Assembly (NCBI RefSeq): GCF_004343255.1
Contig: NZ_SMDD01000001.1
Coordinates: 186,001-250,000 of the forward strand
Direction: 5' to 3'
Source: Laceyella sacchari
GTDB lineage: Bacteria; Bacillota; Bacilli; Thermoactinomycetales; Thermoactinomycetaceae
DNA: 64,000 nucleotides
Shown here: one piece after another, positions 26,800-36,209 of the stretch
How positions within the stretch are numbered: position 1 is the first letter of the stretch
How the letters are laid out: each line of letters begins with the position of its first letter
Made by a program: the position numbers and the translations under genes
Notes under the pieces: model-generated
Told to the model about the DNA's origin: nothing
Databases searched by the model: none
Seen by the model: only the letters and a program-made list of their open reading frames with translations

Positions 26800-26803
26800 T
26801 TGA
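26783..26803 (+). promoter_or_regulatory. cad promoter -10 and ArsR-type operator
   Basis: TATAAT at 26783-26788 is directly followed by TCGAATGATCATTTGA (26788-26803), a palindrome with one mismatch, 24 bases before cadC. Its position suits CadC repression that is relieved by Cd, Pb or Zn. Confidence 0.6.
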
Positions 26804-26827
26804 CTGTTTAAGTGAGGTGTTTAATCC

Positions 26828-27205
26828 ATGAAGAAGGACCAATGTGAAATTTACTGTTATGACGAAGAAAAGGTCAAACAGGTTCAAGCTTCGTTAAAAA
26901 CTGTTGATCCGGTGGATACAGCAAAACTCTTTAAAGCTTTAGCTGATCCAACCCGCTTGAAAATTGCTTATGCATTGGTGGAAGAAGAAGAGCTATGTGT
27001 CTGTGACGTAGCCAATATTATTAATTCCTCTTTGGCTACTGCTTCCCTTCATTTGCGCTTGTTACGCAATATGGGGCTGGCCAAGTATAGAAAAGAAGGA
27101 AAGCTGGTTTTTTACTCGTTAGATGATAATCATGTAAAGCAAATGGTCCGTTTGGCCTTTGATCACAATAAGGAGATGAGTGAGTATGGAGCAAGCGCAA
27201 GATAA
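26828..27205 (+). CDS. cadC: ArsR/SmtB-family metal sensor repressor
   Basis: The 125-residue repressor has the winged-helix ArsR core [20 protein letters not shown], the ELCVCDVAN metal-binding motif (C57, C59), and an N-terminal pair C6/C10 in CEIYCYDEE. Together these make the four-cysteine Cd/Pb/Bi site of CadC-type sensors. The recognition helix is [17 protein letters not shown]. It overlaps cadA by about 26 bases, so the two are translationally coupled. Confidence 0.94.
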   Translation: MKKDQCEIYCYDEEKVKQVQASLKTVDPVDTAKLFKALADPTRLKIAYALVEEEELCVCDVANIINSSLATASLHLRLLRNMGLAKYRKEGKLVFYSLDDNHVKQMVRLAFDHNKEMSEYGASAR

Positions 27206-29315
27206 AAAAGTGTATCGTGTTCGAGGCTTTACTTGCGCCAATTGTGCGGCACAGTTTGAGAAAAATGTAAAAGACATCCCTGGCGTAACAGATGCAAAGG
27301 TTAATTTTGGAGCCTCTAAAATTGCGGTATATGGTACTCAACCCACGATTGAGCAATTAGAGAAAGCAGGGTCTTTTGAGAATCTCAAAGTGGCTCCTGA
27401 GAATCAAAAAATCCGAGTGGAACGGGTTCCTTTCTGGAAAAACAAAGAAAATATTCGTCTCTTTCTTTCCCTTGCACTTCTGTTAGCGGGTTGGGGAGCT
27501 AGTGAGTTTTATGGCGAAGAAGGATTACTGACGATTTTTCTTTACGCTTCTTCTATTCTCATTGGTGGATACCGACTCTTTATTAAAGGAATTCAAAACT
27601 TATTCCGTCTCCAGTTCGATATGGGTACCTTAATGACGATTGCAATCCTTGGTGCTGCGGCCATTGGTGAATGGGGAGAAGGAGCAACCGTTGTTATTCT
27701 CTTCGCCGTTAGTGAAGCTTTAGAACGGTATTCAATGGACAAAGCTCGTCAATCCATTCGCTCTTTAATGGATATCGCTCCCAAACAAGCTTTGATCCGA
27801 CGGGGAAACGAAGAACTAACTGTTCCAGTGGATGAGATTCACATCGGGGATATCATGATTGTGAAACCAGGACAGAAGTTAGCGATGGATGGAGTCGTAG
27901 TGAAAGGAACCTCTTCCATCAATCAGGCAGATATTACAGGTGAGTCGATTCCAGTTGCGAAAACAGTCGATGACGAAGTGTTTGCAGGAACGTTGAATGA
28001 AGAAGGATTATTGGAAGTCAAAGTAACGAAGCGGGTTGAGGATACCACCATTGCGAAGATCATTCACCTAGTGGAAGAGGCTCAAGCGGAACGTGCCCCT
28101 TCTCAGGCTTTTGTTGATCGGTTTGCAAAAATTTATACGCCTGCCATTCTGATTTTAGGACTACTTCTAGCTACGGTTCCTCCATTACTCTTTGGCGGAG
28201 AGTGGAGTGATTGGATTTATCGTGGGCTAGCCCTGCTAGTGGTTGGATGCCCTTGTGCTTTAGTCATTTCCACTCCAGTTTCGATTGTGACAGCGATCGG
28301 AAATGCGGCTCGAAACGGAGTTCTCATTAAAGGTGGGATTCATTTAGAAGAAGTAGGAGCACTCTCTGCTATTGCCTTTGATAAAACAGGAACCTTAACG
28401 AAAGGTGTTCCTGCGGTGACAGACATCGTGGCATTTGTGAAAGAAAAAGAAGATGAATACTTAGCGATTACTGCTGCGATCGAGAAAAATTCGCAACATC
28501 CTCTTGCTTCTGCGATTATTCGAAAAGCAGAAGAAAAAGGGATGGATATTAAGTCACTGACAGTAGAAGACTTTACCTCCCTTACAGGTAAAGGGGTTCA
28601 AGCGAACGTTCAAGGAAATCATTATTATGTGGGAAGTCCAGCATTGTTCAATGAGCTATTACCTAATGGGTTATCTGAGGAACATTCTCAGCTGATTCTC
28701 CAACTTCAAACCCAAGGGAAAACAGTTATCGTTCTGGGAACCAAAATCGAGGCTCTTGCTCTGATTGCGGTGGCAGATGAAGTTCGTGAAAGCAGTAAAG
28801 AAGTAATTCAACAACTTCATCAATTAGGAATTAGGAAAACCGTGATGTTGACTGGAGATAACCAAGCAACTGCAAATGCGATCGGTCAGCGCTTAGGAGT
28901 TGGAGAGATCCAAGCCGATCTCCTTCCTCATCAAAAGTTAGAGTTTATTAAGCAACTTCGTTCAGATGGTTCCAGAGTTGCGATGGTCGGTGATGGAGTC
29001 AATGATGCTCCAGCACTCGCGTCTGCTACTGTGGGGATTGCCATGGGTGGAGCGGGTACGGACACTGCTTTGGAAACAGCCGATATTGCACTCATGGCGG
29101 ATGATCTACGAAAACTACCATTTACAATCAAATTAAGTCGTCAAGCCTTACGGATTATTAACCAAAACATTTCATTCTCCTTAGTGATTAAAGCGATCGC
29201 CTTATTACTCATTGTTCCAGGTTGGCTCACCCTCTGGATGGCGATCTTTGCAGATATGGGAGCAACGTTAATCGTAACCTTGAACGGACTTCGGTTATTA
29301 AATGTAGCTAAGTAA
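27180..29315 (+). CDS. cadA: Cadmium/zinc-exporting P-type ATPase
   Basis: CadA pumps Cd(II), Zn(II) or Pb(II) out of the cell. The 711-residue protein has one N-terminal metal domain ([15 protein letters not shown]), actuator motif [10 protein letters not shown], the CPC transport motif in [12 protein letters not shown] (C357), phosphorylation site D401 in [10 protein letters not shown], the HP motif in NSQHPLASA, and [13 protein letters not shown]. The GTG at 27180 or the ATG two codons later (27186) is the start; AAGGAG at 27170-27175 fits either. Base composition is AT-richer than the core genes to the left, in keeping with transfer. Confidence 0.96.
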   Translation: MSMEQAQDKKVYRVRGFTCANCAAQFEKNVKDIPGVTDAKVNFGASKIAVYGTQPTIEQLEKAGSFENLKVAPENQKIRVERVPFWKNKENIRLFLSLALLLAGWGASEFYGEEGLLTIFLYASSILIGGYRLFIKGIQNLFRLQFDMGTLMTIAILGAAAIGEWGEGATVVILFAVSEALERYSMDKARQSIRSLMDIAPKQALIRRGNEELTVPVDEIHIGDIMIVKPGQKLAMDGVVVKGTSSINQADITGESIPVAKTVDDEVFAGTLNEEGLLEVKVTKRVEDTTIAKIIHLVEEAQAERAPSQAFVDRFAKIYTPAILILGLLLATVPPLLFGGEWSDWIYRGLALLVVGCPCALVISTPVSIVTAIGNAARNGVLIKGGIHLEEVGALSAIAFDKTGTLTKGVPAVTDIVAFVKEKEDEYLAITAAIEKNSQHPLASAIIRKAEEKGMDIKSLTVEDFTSLTGKGVQANVQGNHYYVGSPALFNELLPNGLSEEHSQLILQLQTQGKTVIVLGTKIEALALIAVADEVRESSKEVIQQLHQLGIRKTVMLTGDNQATANAIGQRLGVGEIQADLLPHQKLEFIKQLRSDGSRVAMVGDGVNDAPALASATVGIAMGGAGTDTALETADIALMADDLRKLPFTIKLSRQALRIINQNISFSLVIKAIALLLIVPGWLTLWMAIFADMGATLIVTLNGLRLLNVAK

Positions 29316-29380
29316 AACTGAAACAGCCGATTCTATAGAACGTAAGACAATCGTCTGTTTCATCCACAGCTAATTTACTG

Positions 29381-29869
29381 CCAATGGAGTTTTTAACAAA
29401 AGATATGGAGATGGCATGGATGGAGAATTTGACACCTTTAAAAGCAGCTATAGATATTTGGAAGATGAAACATGGCAAACCGGAAGTCATACTCTCCCGG
29501 CAACGATCTCGTTTGGCCGACCTCATCCGTTTTTGTGATTGAACTCCCCTTATTATGCGAAGAGTTACCATAGAAAGTGTAAAGGAATTCGTGTCAGATA
29601 TGTCGTTAGTCGGACATCTTTATTTAGGACGCTATATGGTTTCGACCACTTCAGGGTCAACCGGAGTGCTTGGGATCTTTATTCAGGATAAAGTTTCAGA
29701 TACGATCATGAAAACGTTGATGGATACTCGAGGAACCAGAAAATTAAAATGGAGTGACATGTGGAAAATGGTGGTCAAAGGCGGCCGGAATGCGGCAGTA
29801 TGCGCTACAGCGGGACATTTCACAGCATACAGCACGACTGAACGTATGCTTTTAAAACGCCCCCCCTAA
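29381..29869 (+). pseudogene. Remnant of a phenylacetate-CoA-ligase-like (F390 synthetase type) gene
   Basis: Pieces of one N-terminal domain appear in different frames. MEFLTKDMEMAWMENLTPLK and DIWKMKHGKPEVILSRQRSR run to a stop at about 29541. A second-frame scrap NSPYYAKSYH follows. From about 29555 the frame VKEFVSDMSLVGHLYLGRYM continues into STTSGSTGVLGIFIQDK and GGRNAAVCATAGHFTAYSTT. The order and the TTSGSTG..GIF phosphate-loop motif match uncharacterised adenylate-forming ligases of the PaaK/CapK group. At least two frameshifts and loss of the C-terminal two-thirds make it non-functional. Confidence 0.65.
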
Positions 29870-29996
29870 GTGATCGTGCATAGTAATAAAGTTCTGAGTC
29901 GGGGCGAAAAAGACAGTGATCTCACTCAAAGGGATCGGGTTAAGGAGAAAGTGAAAGCACGAGAAAACAAAGCTTTTCAAACGAGTCTTAGAATGA

Positions 29997-30027
29997 TCAG
30001 GGAGCCACAGCCAATACGGCTCCCTGA
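29997..30027. terminator. Inverted repeat upstream of the beta-propeller gene
   Basis: TCAGGGAGCC (29997-30006) pairs perfectly with GGCTCCCTGA (30018-30027). There is no T run, so it may be a remnant terminator or another structure. Confidence 0.45.
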
Positions 30028-30072
30028 ATATTATTGGTTAAAATCAACCTTCACAAGAGGAGTCGCATAAGA

Positions 30073-31182
30073 ATGAAAGCGCATAATGCAGAAAAACCAT
30101 TATCCTCCCCAAAGGAGTTGGAACCTGGAGAATGGTGTGAATATTATCGGCAAAGTCGAAGGGCTTATCTACACCCCGTCAAAGATGAGCTGTTTGTAAT
30201 AAAGAACAGCGGTCAGCTAGGTCGTTGGCGTTATATACCAGAGCTCACATTTGTGGATGGATTTGAAACAGCCGATATCCAAGATTTAGTCTTTTCCCCA
30301 GAGGGAAAGTGGTTTGCCATCATGGTTCAGTCGCTTAGTCGGATTGAGATACGAAGTACAGCCGATCTAAGTTGCTTGCATCAGATCAAGAATGAGTTCA
30401 TACACGAAGAAGCTTTTGATATGTGCCTTAGTCAGGATGGGCGCTGGCTGGTGGTTGATACCTACAAATATTATGGAGAGGCCGATGAAGCAGAAGGGAT
30501 CGCTTGGATTGATTTAGAGACAGGAGACTCATTTGCCCGTTCGTGGTGGGAAATGAATTATATTGAACCGGAAGAGATTGGTTATGGAGCTGTTGTTCAT
30601 AAAATGAGTATTTCACCTGACCAAAAGCAGCTGGCGGTGAATGAGTGGAAATATTGTAGTAGTGCAGTGTTGCATCTCTTTCCGAACTTGCATCATAAAC
30701 ATCAACCCGTGGAAGAACAGCCATTAAGTTATCATATCGGTGACAGAATTTCTGATTTTTGTTTCCACGCCAATTCCACCAACCTGTTCTGTTTTAAGAC
30801 GATGGGTCCGAGTGAATGGAAAATGAGTGATCGTCAACACTATTCCTCTGGATGGCTAGGAGAGTTGATCGCCCTATCAACAACGCGTCAGGATGAATTG
30901 TGGCGGGTAACGATCGATTATCGCTTGACCGGCTTGGAATGGGGAATCTCAGAAGGTACTTATGGTTCTAAAGGATATGCAGGCAAAGTATTGGTTGGAG
31001 AAAAGGAAGTAGTTTGCACAGCCCCGGGTGGTCAGTTGCTATTCTTTGATATGGAAAACGGAACATTGAAGCTGAAGATGAAAGTGAACGGAAACTACAT
31101 TTACGCCATTGGCTGGCATCGTGATGGGGACAAAATCCGGGTGGCGACAGATCAAGAACTGCAAGTGATTGAGTGGAAGTGA
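30073..31182 (+). CDS. Predicted beta-propeller (WD40-like) protein
   Basis: The 369-residue protein has repeated beta-blade-like units: DIQDLVFSPEGKWFAIMVQS, then FDMCLSQDGRWLVVDT, then VVHKMSISPDQKQLAVNEW, then YAIGWHRDGDKIRVATD. This pattern of S-P-(D/E)-G-(K/R) turns suggests a WD40/YVTN-type propeller. No signal peptide is seen. GAGGAG lies 10 bases before the ATG at 30073; a TTG at 30034 is a weaker option. Function and partners are unknown. It stands alone between a pseudogene and galU. Confidence 0.75.
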   Translation: MKAHNAEKPLSSPKELEPGEWCEYYRQSRRAYLHPVKDELFVIKNSGQLGRWRYIPELTFVDGFETADIQDLVFSPEGKWFAIMVQSLSRIEIRSTADLSCLHQIKNEFIHEEAFDMCLSQDGRWLVVDTYKYYGEADEAEGIAWIDLETGDSFARSWWEMNYIEPEEIGYGAVVHKMSISPDQKQLAVNEWKYCSSAVLHLFPNLHHKHQPVEEQPLSYHIGDRISDFCFHANSTNLFCFKTMGPSEWKMSDRQHYSSGWLGELIALSTTRQDELWRVTIDYRLTGLEWGISEGTYGSKGYAGKVLVGEKEVVCTAPGGQLLFFDMENGTLKLKMKVNGNYIYAIGWHRDGDKIRVATDQELQVIEWK

Positions 31183-31307
31183 GGTGAGCAGTTTAGTTGC
31201 CATGTAGAAGTTTATTATAGAAATGAACATGTGCGGTATTCAATTTGTTCTGATAAGTCTGATGTAACGAAGTTTTGTATAGAAAGGAGAATGAGTAAAG
31301 GTAAAGT

Positions 31308-31346
31308 CCACCTCTCCGGGCAGCAGCTTGGGGAGGTGGTTTTTTA
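31308..31346 (+). terminator. Terminator after the beta-propeller gene
   Basis: CCACCTCTCC (31308-31317) pairs with GGGGAGGTGG (31330-31339, one G-T), then T7. Confidence 0.85.
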
Positions 31347-31465
31347 ACTTCATGGATCACTAATGGTGGTAAGTTGACTAAAATCAAGAGAATTTTAAAA
31401 GGTAAAGGAGGAAATAAGACATTTAGATACTACCTAAAGAGGTCAAATAGTTAATGATGGCAGAA

Positions 31466-32329
31466 TTACTCAAAACTTTGTAAGTATCTTTTAACGTTAT
31501 GATTGATTTCTTGATCTTCAATAGCAAAATCAACAACAGCTTTTACAAATCCAAACTTATTTCCAATATCATAACGCTTGCCTTGTATAATTTGCGCATA
31601 TATTCTTTTGTTCATTGCCATTTCATTTAGTGCATCAGTTAACTGTATTTCGTCGTTTACGCCAAATTCTGTTCTAGACAAGAAATTAAATATATCACTA
31701 TCTAAAACATACCTGCCTATTACTCCTAAATTTGATGGAGGATTCATTTTGGGTTTTTCGATTAATTGACGGACTGATACTAAATCTCCTTTTAAATTCT
31801 TACTTTCAGGGTCTATTACTCCATATCTGTGTAACTCTTCTTCAGGAATTTTTTGGATACCTATTATTGGACGTTGAAGCTTTTGATAACTGGTTATAAG
31901 CTGGCTCAAACCTGGTACTTCACTTTTAATAATGTCATCTCCTAATAATACGGCAAATGGTTCATTGTTAATAAATTCTTTTGCACATAAAATGGCATGA
32001 CCTAAACCGAGTATCTCATTTTGATAAACATAATTTATATTTGCTAAATCGGAAAGCTTCTTGACTATATTCAAATATTCATTTTTGTTTTTCCTTTTTA
32101 AAAATGCCTCTAGCTCTGCAGATTGAGTAAAGTAATCTTCTATTGATTTTTTATGGCTACTCACAACTATAATGATATCTTCGATTCCTGAATTAATTGC
32201 TTCTTCAACAATAAATTGAATAACTGGTTTATCAACAATTGGAAACAACTCTTTAGGCAAGGACTTTGTTGCAGGTAAAAGCCTTGTCCCCCATCCAGCA
32301 GCCGGAATAATTGCTTTTTTAATCGGCAT
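31466..32329 (-). CDS. galU: UTP-glucose-1-phosphate uridylyltransferase
   Basis: GalU makes UDP-glucose from UTP and glucose 1-phosphate. The 287-residue protein has the nucleotidyl-transferase signature AIIPAAGWGTRLLPATKSLP, KELFPIVDKPVIQFIVEEA, GLGHAILCAKEFI, VLLGDDI, and IGRYVLDSDIFNFL. The ATG at 32329 is chosen because TGGAGG lies nine bases upstream; an ATG at 32347 precedes that site. It is AT-rich, like the glycocin genes 1 kb away on the other strand, and a phosphoglucomutase gene lies on the far side of that cluster. Together these could supply UDP-glucose to the glycosyltransferase. Confidence 0.95.
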   Translation of the reverse strand: MPIKKAIIPAAGWGTRLLPATKSLPKELFPIVDKPVIQFIVEEAINSGIEDIIIVVSSHKKSIEDYFTQSAELEAFLKRKNKNEYLNIVKKLSDLANINYVYQNEILGLGHAILCAKEFINNEPFAVLLGDDIIKSEVPGLSQLITSYQKLQRPIIGIQKIPEEELHRYGVIDPESKNLKGDLVSVRQLIEKPKMNPPSNLGVIGRYVLDSDIFNFLSRTEFGVNDEIQLTDALNEMAMNKRIYAQIIQGKRYDIGNKFGFVKAVVDFAIEDQEINHNVKRYLQSFE

Positions 32330-33240
32330 TAATAACGTCCTCCACATTACTTGTTTATAGATGAGTACAATGGTGAAAGTAAAGAAGCCGGTTATTAATT
32401 AACCAGCTAATTAGAGTGTATCTGGTGAATCGATTATGAATTTCCTGGAATGTTAACAACAAAAACAAGAACCGAGCCGTTTTGAACGGAATTTTGCGGA
32501 AGGTTGGAATAAGAATTATCTAGTACGAAATCACTTCAGACTTATTACCAAGCCGTTTCCAATGTTGATATGTTTGTCTGATCCCATCAGCACGTCGTAG
32601 ACTCGACAAAAAAGGCGGGCATTACTTCTAGTATAAGGGACTTGAATAAAACCATAGAGGTCTGATAATTTAAATCCATCTTACTGGTGAGAGATGGTTT
32701 ACCGCCTGCTTTTACAATTACTCCCTGTCATCAACATGCCTTTACCCAATTACCAGAATTACTCAATGCCGTTTCCTTTCCAAGTTGTGCTCAACAAGGC
32801 TTCGCACTAGGCCGGATCATCTTATTGACGATCAAGTCTGTTGTAATTCGTCATGTCGTCGATTTATTCAAAATGTCGGAAATCTCACACCCCCTGTAGA
32901 GATAAAGTGGAGCGTCAGGCTCAAAAGCTGGGGCGTCTCTGACTTACAAAGAATCATATTTACGCAAATGCTATTATTTGTTTTTATTACCAAATAAAAA
33001 ACTACATAAATCAATTATTAAACATTTTTTATAATATTATTATCGAAAATAAATGGAATTTATAAAATGATTATCGGTTTAATGTAAATTATTTTTTATC
33101 ATTGGTGCATTTCACATAATCACCCCCTGAAATGGCTCTATTTAATTTATTATAACAACTTATGCTTACTAATTTACATAAAAAATCATGGTAATAATAA
33201 ATCGATTCGATCGTAAAATGAATAATTTTATATAATTTTG
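32330..33240. other. AT-rich intergenic stretch with no convincing gene
   Basis: About 900 bases between galU and the glycocin promoter. A 70-codon plus-strand frame at 32687-32899 has no ribosome site and no recognisable motif; it may be a scrap of an inactivated gene. The sequence turns extremely AT-rich after about 32990. No insertion-sequence ends or tRNA were recognised. Confidence 0.5.
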
Positions 33241-33251
33241 TTAATTAGTTA

Positions 33252-33281
33252 TTGACTATTAAAGTATGTATTTATTAAAAT
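33252..33281 (+). promoter_or_regulatory. Promoter of the glycocin cluster
   Basis: TTGACT (33252-33257) and TAAAAT (33276-33281) are 18 bases apart and lie about 50 bases before the precursor gene. No clear operator was seen nearby. Confidence 0.55.
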
Positions 33282-33329
33282 GATGGAGTACAAAATAATT
33301 TTATTCAATTCTTTACAGAGGTGATATTG

Positions 33330-33512
33330 ATGGATCAACTATTTAAAGAATTGAAGTTGGAAGAATTGGAACAGTATGCTGGTAATGGTTTTACTGCAGC
33401 TCAATGTGCAGCATTTTTTGTTCAATGTGCAAGTGGTGGAACCATCGGATGCGGTGGTATGTGGCATGGAAGACCTGCTGCCTGTGATCTCTATGATCAA
33501 TATTGCAAATAA
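33330..33512 (+). CDS. Glycocin precursor peptide, sublancin-like
   Basis: The 60-residue precursor has a leader [19 protein letters not shown] and a core of about 41 residues. The leader nearly matches that of sublancin SunA. The core contains [19 protein letters not shown], in which C41 of the precursor corresponds to the S-glucosylated Cys22 of sublancin. C26, C33, C52 and C59 correspond to its two disulfides (7-36 and 14-29 in sublancin). Differences are a longer loop MWHGRPAA between the glycosylated Cys and the next Cys (10 residues, against 6 in sublancin), and Gly-Asn rather than Gly-Ser or Gly-Gly at the leader end. The ATG at 33330 has AGAGGTG upstream; a GTG at 33321 lies within that site. 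Export, folding and glycosylation genes follow. Homology is clear; activity is inferred. Confidence 0.95.
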   Translation: MDQLFKELKLEELEQYAGNGFTAAQCAAFFVQCASGGTIGCGGMWHGRPAACDLYDQYCK

Positions 33513-33524
33513 CTAAATTACATT

Positions 33525-33552
33525 GAGGAGGAAGGAGTTATCCGCCCTCCTC
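33525..33552 (+). terminator. Attenuating hairpin between precursor and exporter genes
   Basis: GAGGAGG (33525-33531) pairs with CCTCCTC (33546-33552), followed by a T-rich but interrupted tract (ATATTACATTTATTTTATTTTT). It probably acts as a partial terminator that keeps precursor mRNA in excess of the processing genes, a usual arrangement in bacteriocin operons. Confidence 0.65.
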
Positions 33553-33586
33553 ATATTACATTTATTTTATTTTTGAGGGTAGAATT

Positions 33587-35740
33587 ATGGGTACTAATAA
33601 TTTTATACATACACAACAATATAGAAGTCATGATTGTGGTTTGGCTTGTGCATCTTCAATACTTAAGTATTATGGTTATGATTTTGGGATAGATTATTTA
33701 AGAGACCTCATTATAGATAAAAAAGGGTATAATTTAAAAGATTTAGTTTCTATCTTTAAGAGCTTTGGTACATTTACTTGTAAAGCGTTTGAAGTAAATA
33801 AAGAAAAGCTAGTAGAGGTTTTTGATCATATAGACAAACCTAGCATTGCTTTAGTAAAGGTAGATAATAATAATGATCAAGAAGGGCATTACATTGTCAT
33901 TTATCAAAAGAAGGGCTTAAATCTCATAATTAGCGATCCACAGAAAAAAACATTAACCAAACTTCCAATTGATGAGTTTAACAAAAACTTTACTGGTATT
34001 TTACTTGTTATTGAGCATAACGGTTCTACTTCCGAGGCGAATTATAAAGATAAGAATAGCAAAATAAACATTATTAAAGATTTTATTTTAAATAATAAAC
34101 TGTTTGTCTCGGCGATTTTCTTTTGTTCCCTGGTAATCGTGTTTGTAGCAGTCATTGTCTCTTTATTTTTAAAGTCGATAGTGGACTTTATCATTCCTAT
34201 GTACTTATATGATATGTTAAATATTATTGCTTTAATGTTTTTAGGTGCCAACATTCTTAGAGTGATCTTCTCTTACCTCAGAAATCACTTTATTATTAAA
34301 TTATCCTGTACACTGGATAAAAAAATAAGCGACAGCTATTTTAATAAAATAACGAAGCTGCCAATCAGATTTTTTAAAAATAGAGATGATGGAGAGATTA
34401 TTTCTCGGTTCGACGATAGTATTTATATTAGAACCATTTTTAGTACGAATGTAATTGCCGCTGTGTTAGATTTAATTATTATTCTTGGTATCGGAACAGT
34501 TTTGTATAAAATTAATCAAACTTTATTTCTTACGACGCTATTGCCATTATTATTGCTTGTCACTTTAACTATTTTGTTTTATGAGACCTTGGATAAGAAA
34601 AATAAAGAATTAATGCAATCTCGTGCTAATACAACTTCATTTTTAGTCCAATTCATTAAAAATATGCCAACAATTTATGCATTTAATAAGAAAGATTATT
34701 TCCTTAAATCCTTCAAAGAAATATATTCTAATCAATTAGATGCTATGTCAAAGGAAATGAAAGTAGTATCTATAAATGACACTCTAAAAATTCTTGTACA
34801 GACTTCTTTTTCAATTATTGTTTTATGGGTTGGAGCACAACAGGTATTAAATGATTCTATTACTTTAGGAACGTTATTGTTAATTAGTTCCCTTGTGAGC
34901 TTTATGATGGGATCTTTAGATAGTTTAATCAGTATTCAATCAGAATTGCAAAAAGCATTTGTGGCTGCTGAGAGATATTCTGAAATTATTAATTACCCAG
35001 TTAATTCTCCAACACAACAAATGAAAAAGTTAGATAAAGTAAAAAAAATTGAGTTTAAAAACTTCACTTATAGCTTTGATCACATAAATAATACATTCGA
35101 AAATGTGAGTGCTTCATTTTATGAAAATGAAAAAATACTTTTAGCAGGGAAAAGCGGTGTCGGGAAAAGTACATTAGTACAGTCTTTAGTTAAATTCTAT
35201 AACATCAAGAATTCGATGGTGTTTGTAAATGAGATCGATATTAATTACTACGATCATAATGAATTAAGAAAAGAGATTATTTACCTTAACGAACATCCCT
35301 TTTTATTTAAAGGGACAATTAAAGAAAATCTCTGTATGGGGGCTGATTTTACAGAAGATGAGATAATCATTGCTTGTCATTTGGCTGGTATTTATGAACA
35401 TATTGCCTCTTTGCCTAAAGGATTACAATATTATTTAAATGAACAAGCTACTAATCTTTCAACTGGACAAAGACAAAGGCTCTCTTTAGCAAGAGCAATT
35501 CTTCATAAACCAAGTGTATTAATATTAGACGAATCACTAAGCAATGTAGATCCAGAGAGTTTAAAAGTTATAGTGAATAATTTACTAAGCTTAGATTGCA
35601 TGATTATTTTTATTTCGCATAACATAGAATTTGTGGCAAATTTTGATCGTAAATTTATCCTTGAAAATAATAGTTTAATTGAAATCTCTGGTGAAAGCCC
35701 AACGAAAGTTATTCAAAAACAACCTGAATCTCCTTTATAA
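33587..35740 (+). CDS. sunT: Peptidase-containing ABC exporter for the glycocin (SunT-like)
   Basis: SunT-type proteins cut off the leader and export the peptide. The 717-residue protein has an N-terminal C39 peptidase domain: Q11 in QQYRSHDCGLAC, catalytic C17, H101 in EGHYIVIYQK and D117 in IISDPQKK. A transmembrane domain of about six segments follows (about 160-460). The ATPase has Walker A GKSGVGKST (about 520-528), signature LSTGQRQRLSLARA (about 624), Walker B VLILDES (about 644) and H-loop FISHN. GAGGGTAG lies before the ATG at 33587. All catalytic residues appear intact. Confidence 0.96.
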   Translation: MGTNNFIHTQQYRSHDCGLACASSILKYYGYDFGIDYLRDLIIDKKGYNLKDLVSIFKSFGTFTCKAFEVNKEKLVEVFDHIDKPSIALVKVDNNNDQEGHYIVIYQKKGLNLIISDPQKKTLTKLPIDEFNKNFTGILLVIEHNGSTSEANYKDKNSKINIIKDFILNNKLFVSAIFFCSLVIVFVAVIVSLFLKSIVDFIIPMYLYDMLNIIALMFLGANILRVIFSYLRNHFIIKLSCTLDKKISDSYFNKITKLPIRFFKNRDDGEIISRFDDSIYIRTIFSTNVIAAVLDLIIILGIGTVLYKINQTLFLTTLLPLLLLVTLTILFYETLDKKNKELMQSRANTTSFLVQFIKNMPTIYAFNKKDYFLKSFKEIYSNQLDAMSKEMKVVSINDTLKILVQTSFSIIVLWVGAQQVLNDSITLGTLLLISSLVSFMMGSLDSLISIQSELQKAFVAAERYSEIINYPVNSPTQQMKKLDKVKKIEFKNFTYSFDHINNTFENVSASFYENEKILLAGKSGVGKSTLVQSLVKFYNIKNSMVFVNEIDINYYDHNELRKEIIYLNEHPFLFKGTIKENLCMGADFTEDEIIIACHLAGIYEHIASLPKGLQYYLNEQATNLSTGQRQRLSLARAILHKPSVLILDESLSNVDPESLKVIVNNLLSLDCMIIFISHNIEFVANFDRKFILENNSLIEISGESPTKVIQKQPESPL

Positions 35741-35774
35741 GTTGTTATTGTATAGGATTTGAGGTGATAGGATT

Positions 35775-36182
35775 ATGAGAAAATATATTGTACTCTCTCT
35801 ATTATTAATTACTTCTGTTGCTATTGTGTTTATGATATTTAACTCTAAGAACCTAGAAAAGCCACTTTATGAAAAAGTAACATTAGCGACATTAAAAAAA
35901 CAAATAAAATCCAATGACACTTTGACTGTATATATATATAAAACCAGCTGTCCAGCATGCCAACAAATGAAGCCTATTTTAAATAAGATAATCAAAGAAA
36001 AAAATATTAATATTAAAGCTCTTAATACAGAGGAAAATGGTAATTATGACTTATCCTATTTTAAGGATAATAAGATATCGAAGACACCGACAATAATACA
36101 TTATAAAAATGGCAAAGAGGTAAGTCGGATAGAGGGTTTTCATTCAGAAAAAGAAACGGCTGAGTTTCTGATGAAGAAGTAA
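35775..36182 (+). CDS. bdbA: Membrane-anchored thioredoxin-like protein (BdbA-like)
   Basis: The 135-residue protein has an N-terminal membrane anchor (about 4-22) and an extracellular thioredoxin fold. The active-site motif is C59-P-A-C62 in YKTSCPACQQMKP, with the cis-proline in SKTPTIIHY. In the sublancin cluster, BdbA sits in the same place between the exporter and the glycosyltransferase and is thought to assist disulfide chemistry. GAGGTGATAGG precedes the ATG. It likely forms a redox pair with the DsbB-like protein at the end of this operon. Confidence 0.9.
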   Translation: MRKYIVLSLLLITSVAIVFMIFNSKNLEKPLYEKVTLATLKKQIKSNDTLTVYIYKTSCPACQQMKPILNKIIKEKNINIKALNTEENGNYDLSYFKDNKISKTPTIIHYKNGKEVSRIEGFHSEKETAEFLMKK

Positions 36183-36209
36183 TAATGTAAGTTAGAAAGG
36201 AAGATTAGA

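Noticed and set aside
29308-29571. 87-codon minus-strand frame after cadA
   Set aside because: It is opposite a recognisable ligase pseudogene and has no ribosome site or motif.
32687-32899. 70-codon frame upstream of the glycocin cluster as a possible immunity or regulator gene
   Set aside because: No ribosome site, no hydrophobic segment and no similarity to SunI-type or regulator proteins that I recognise.
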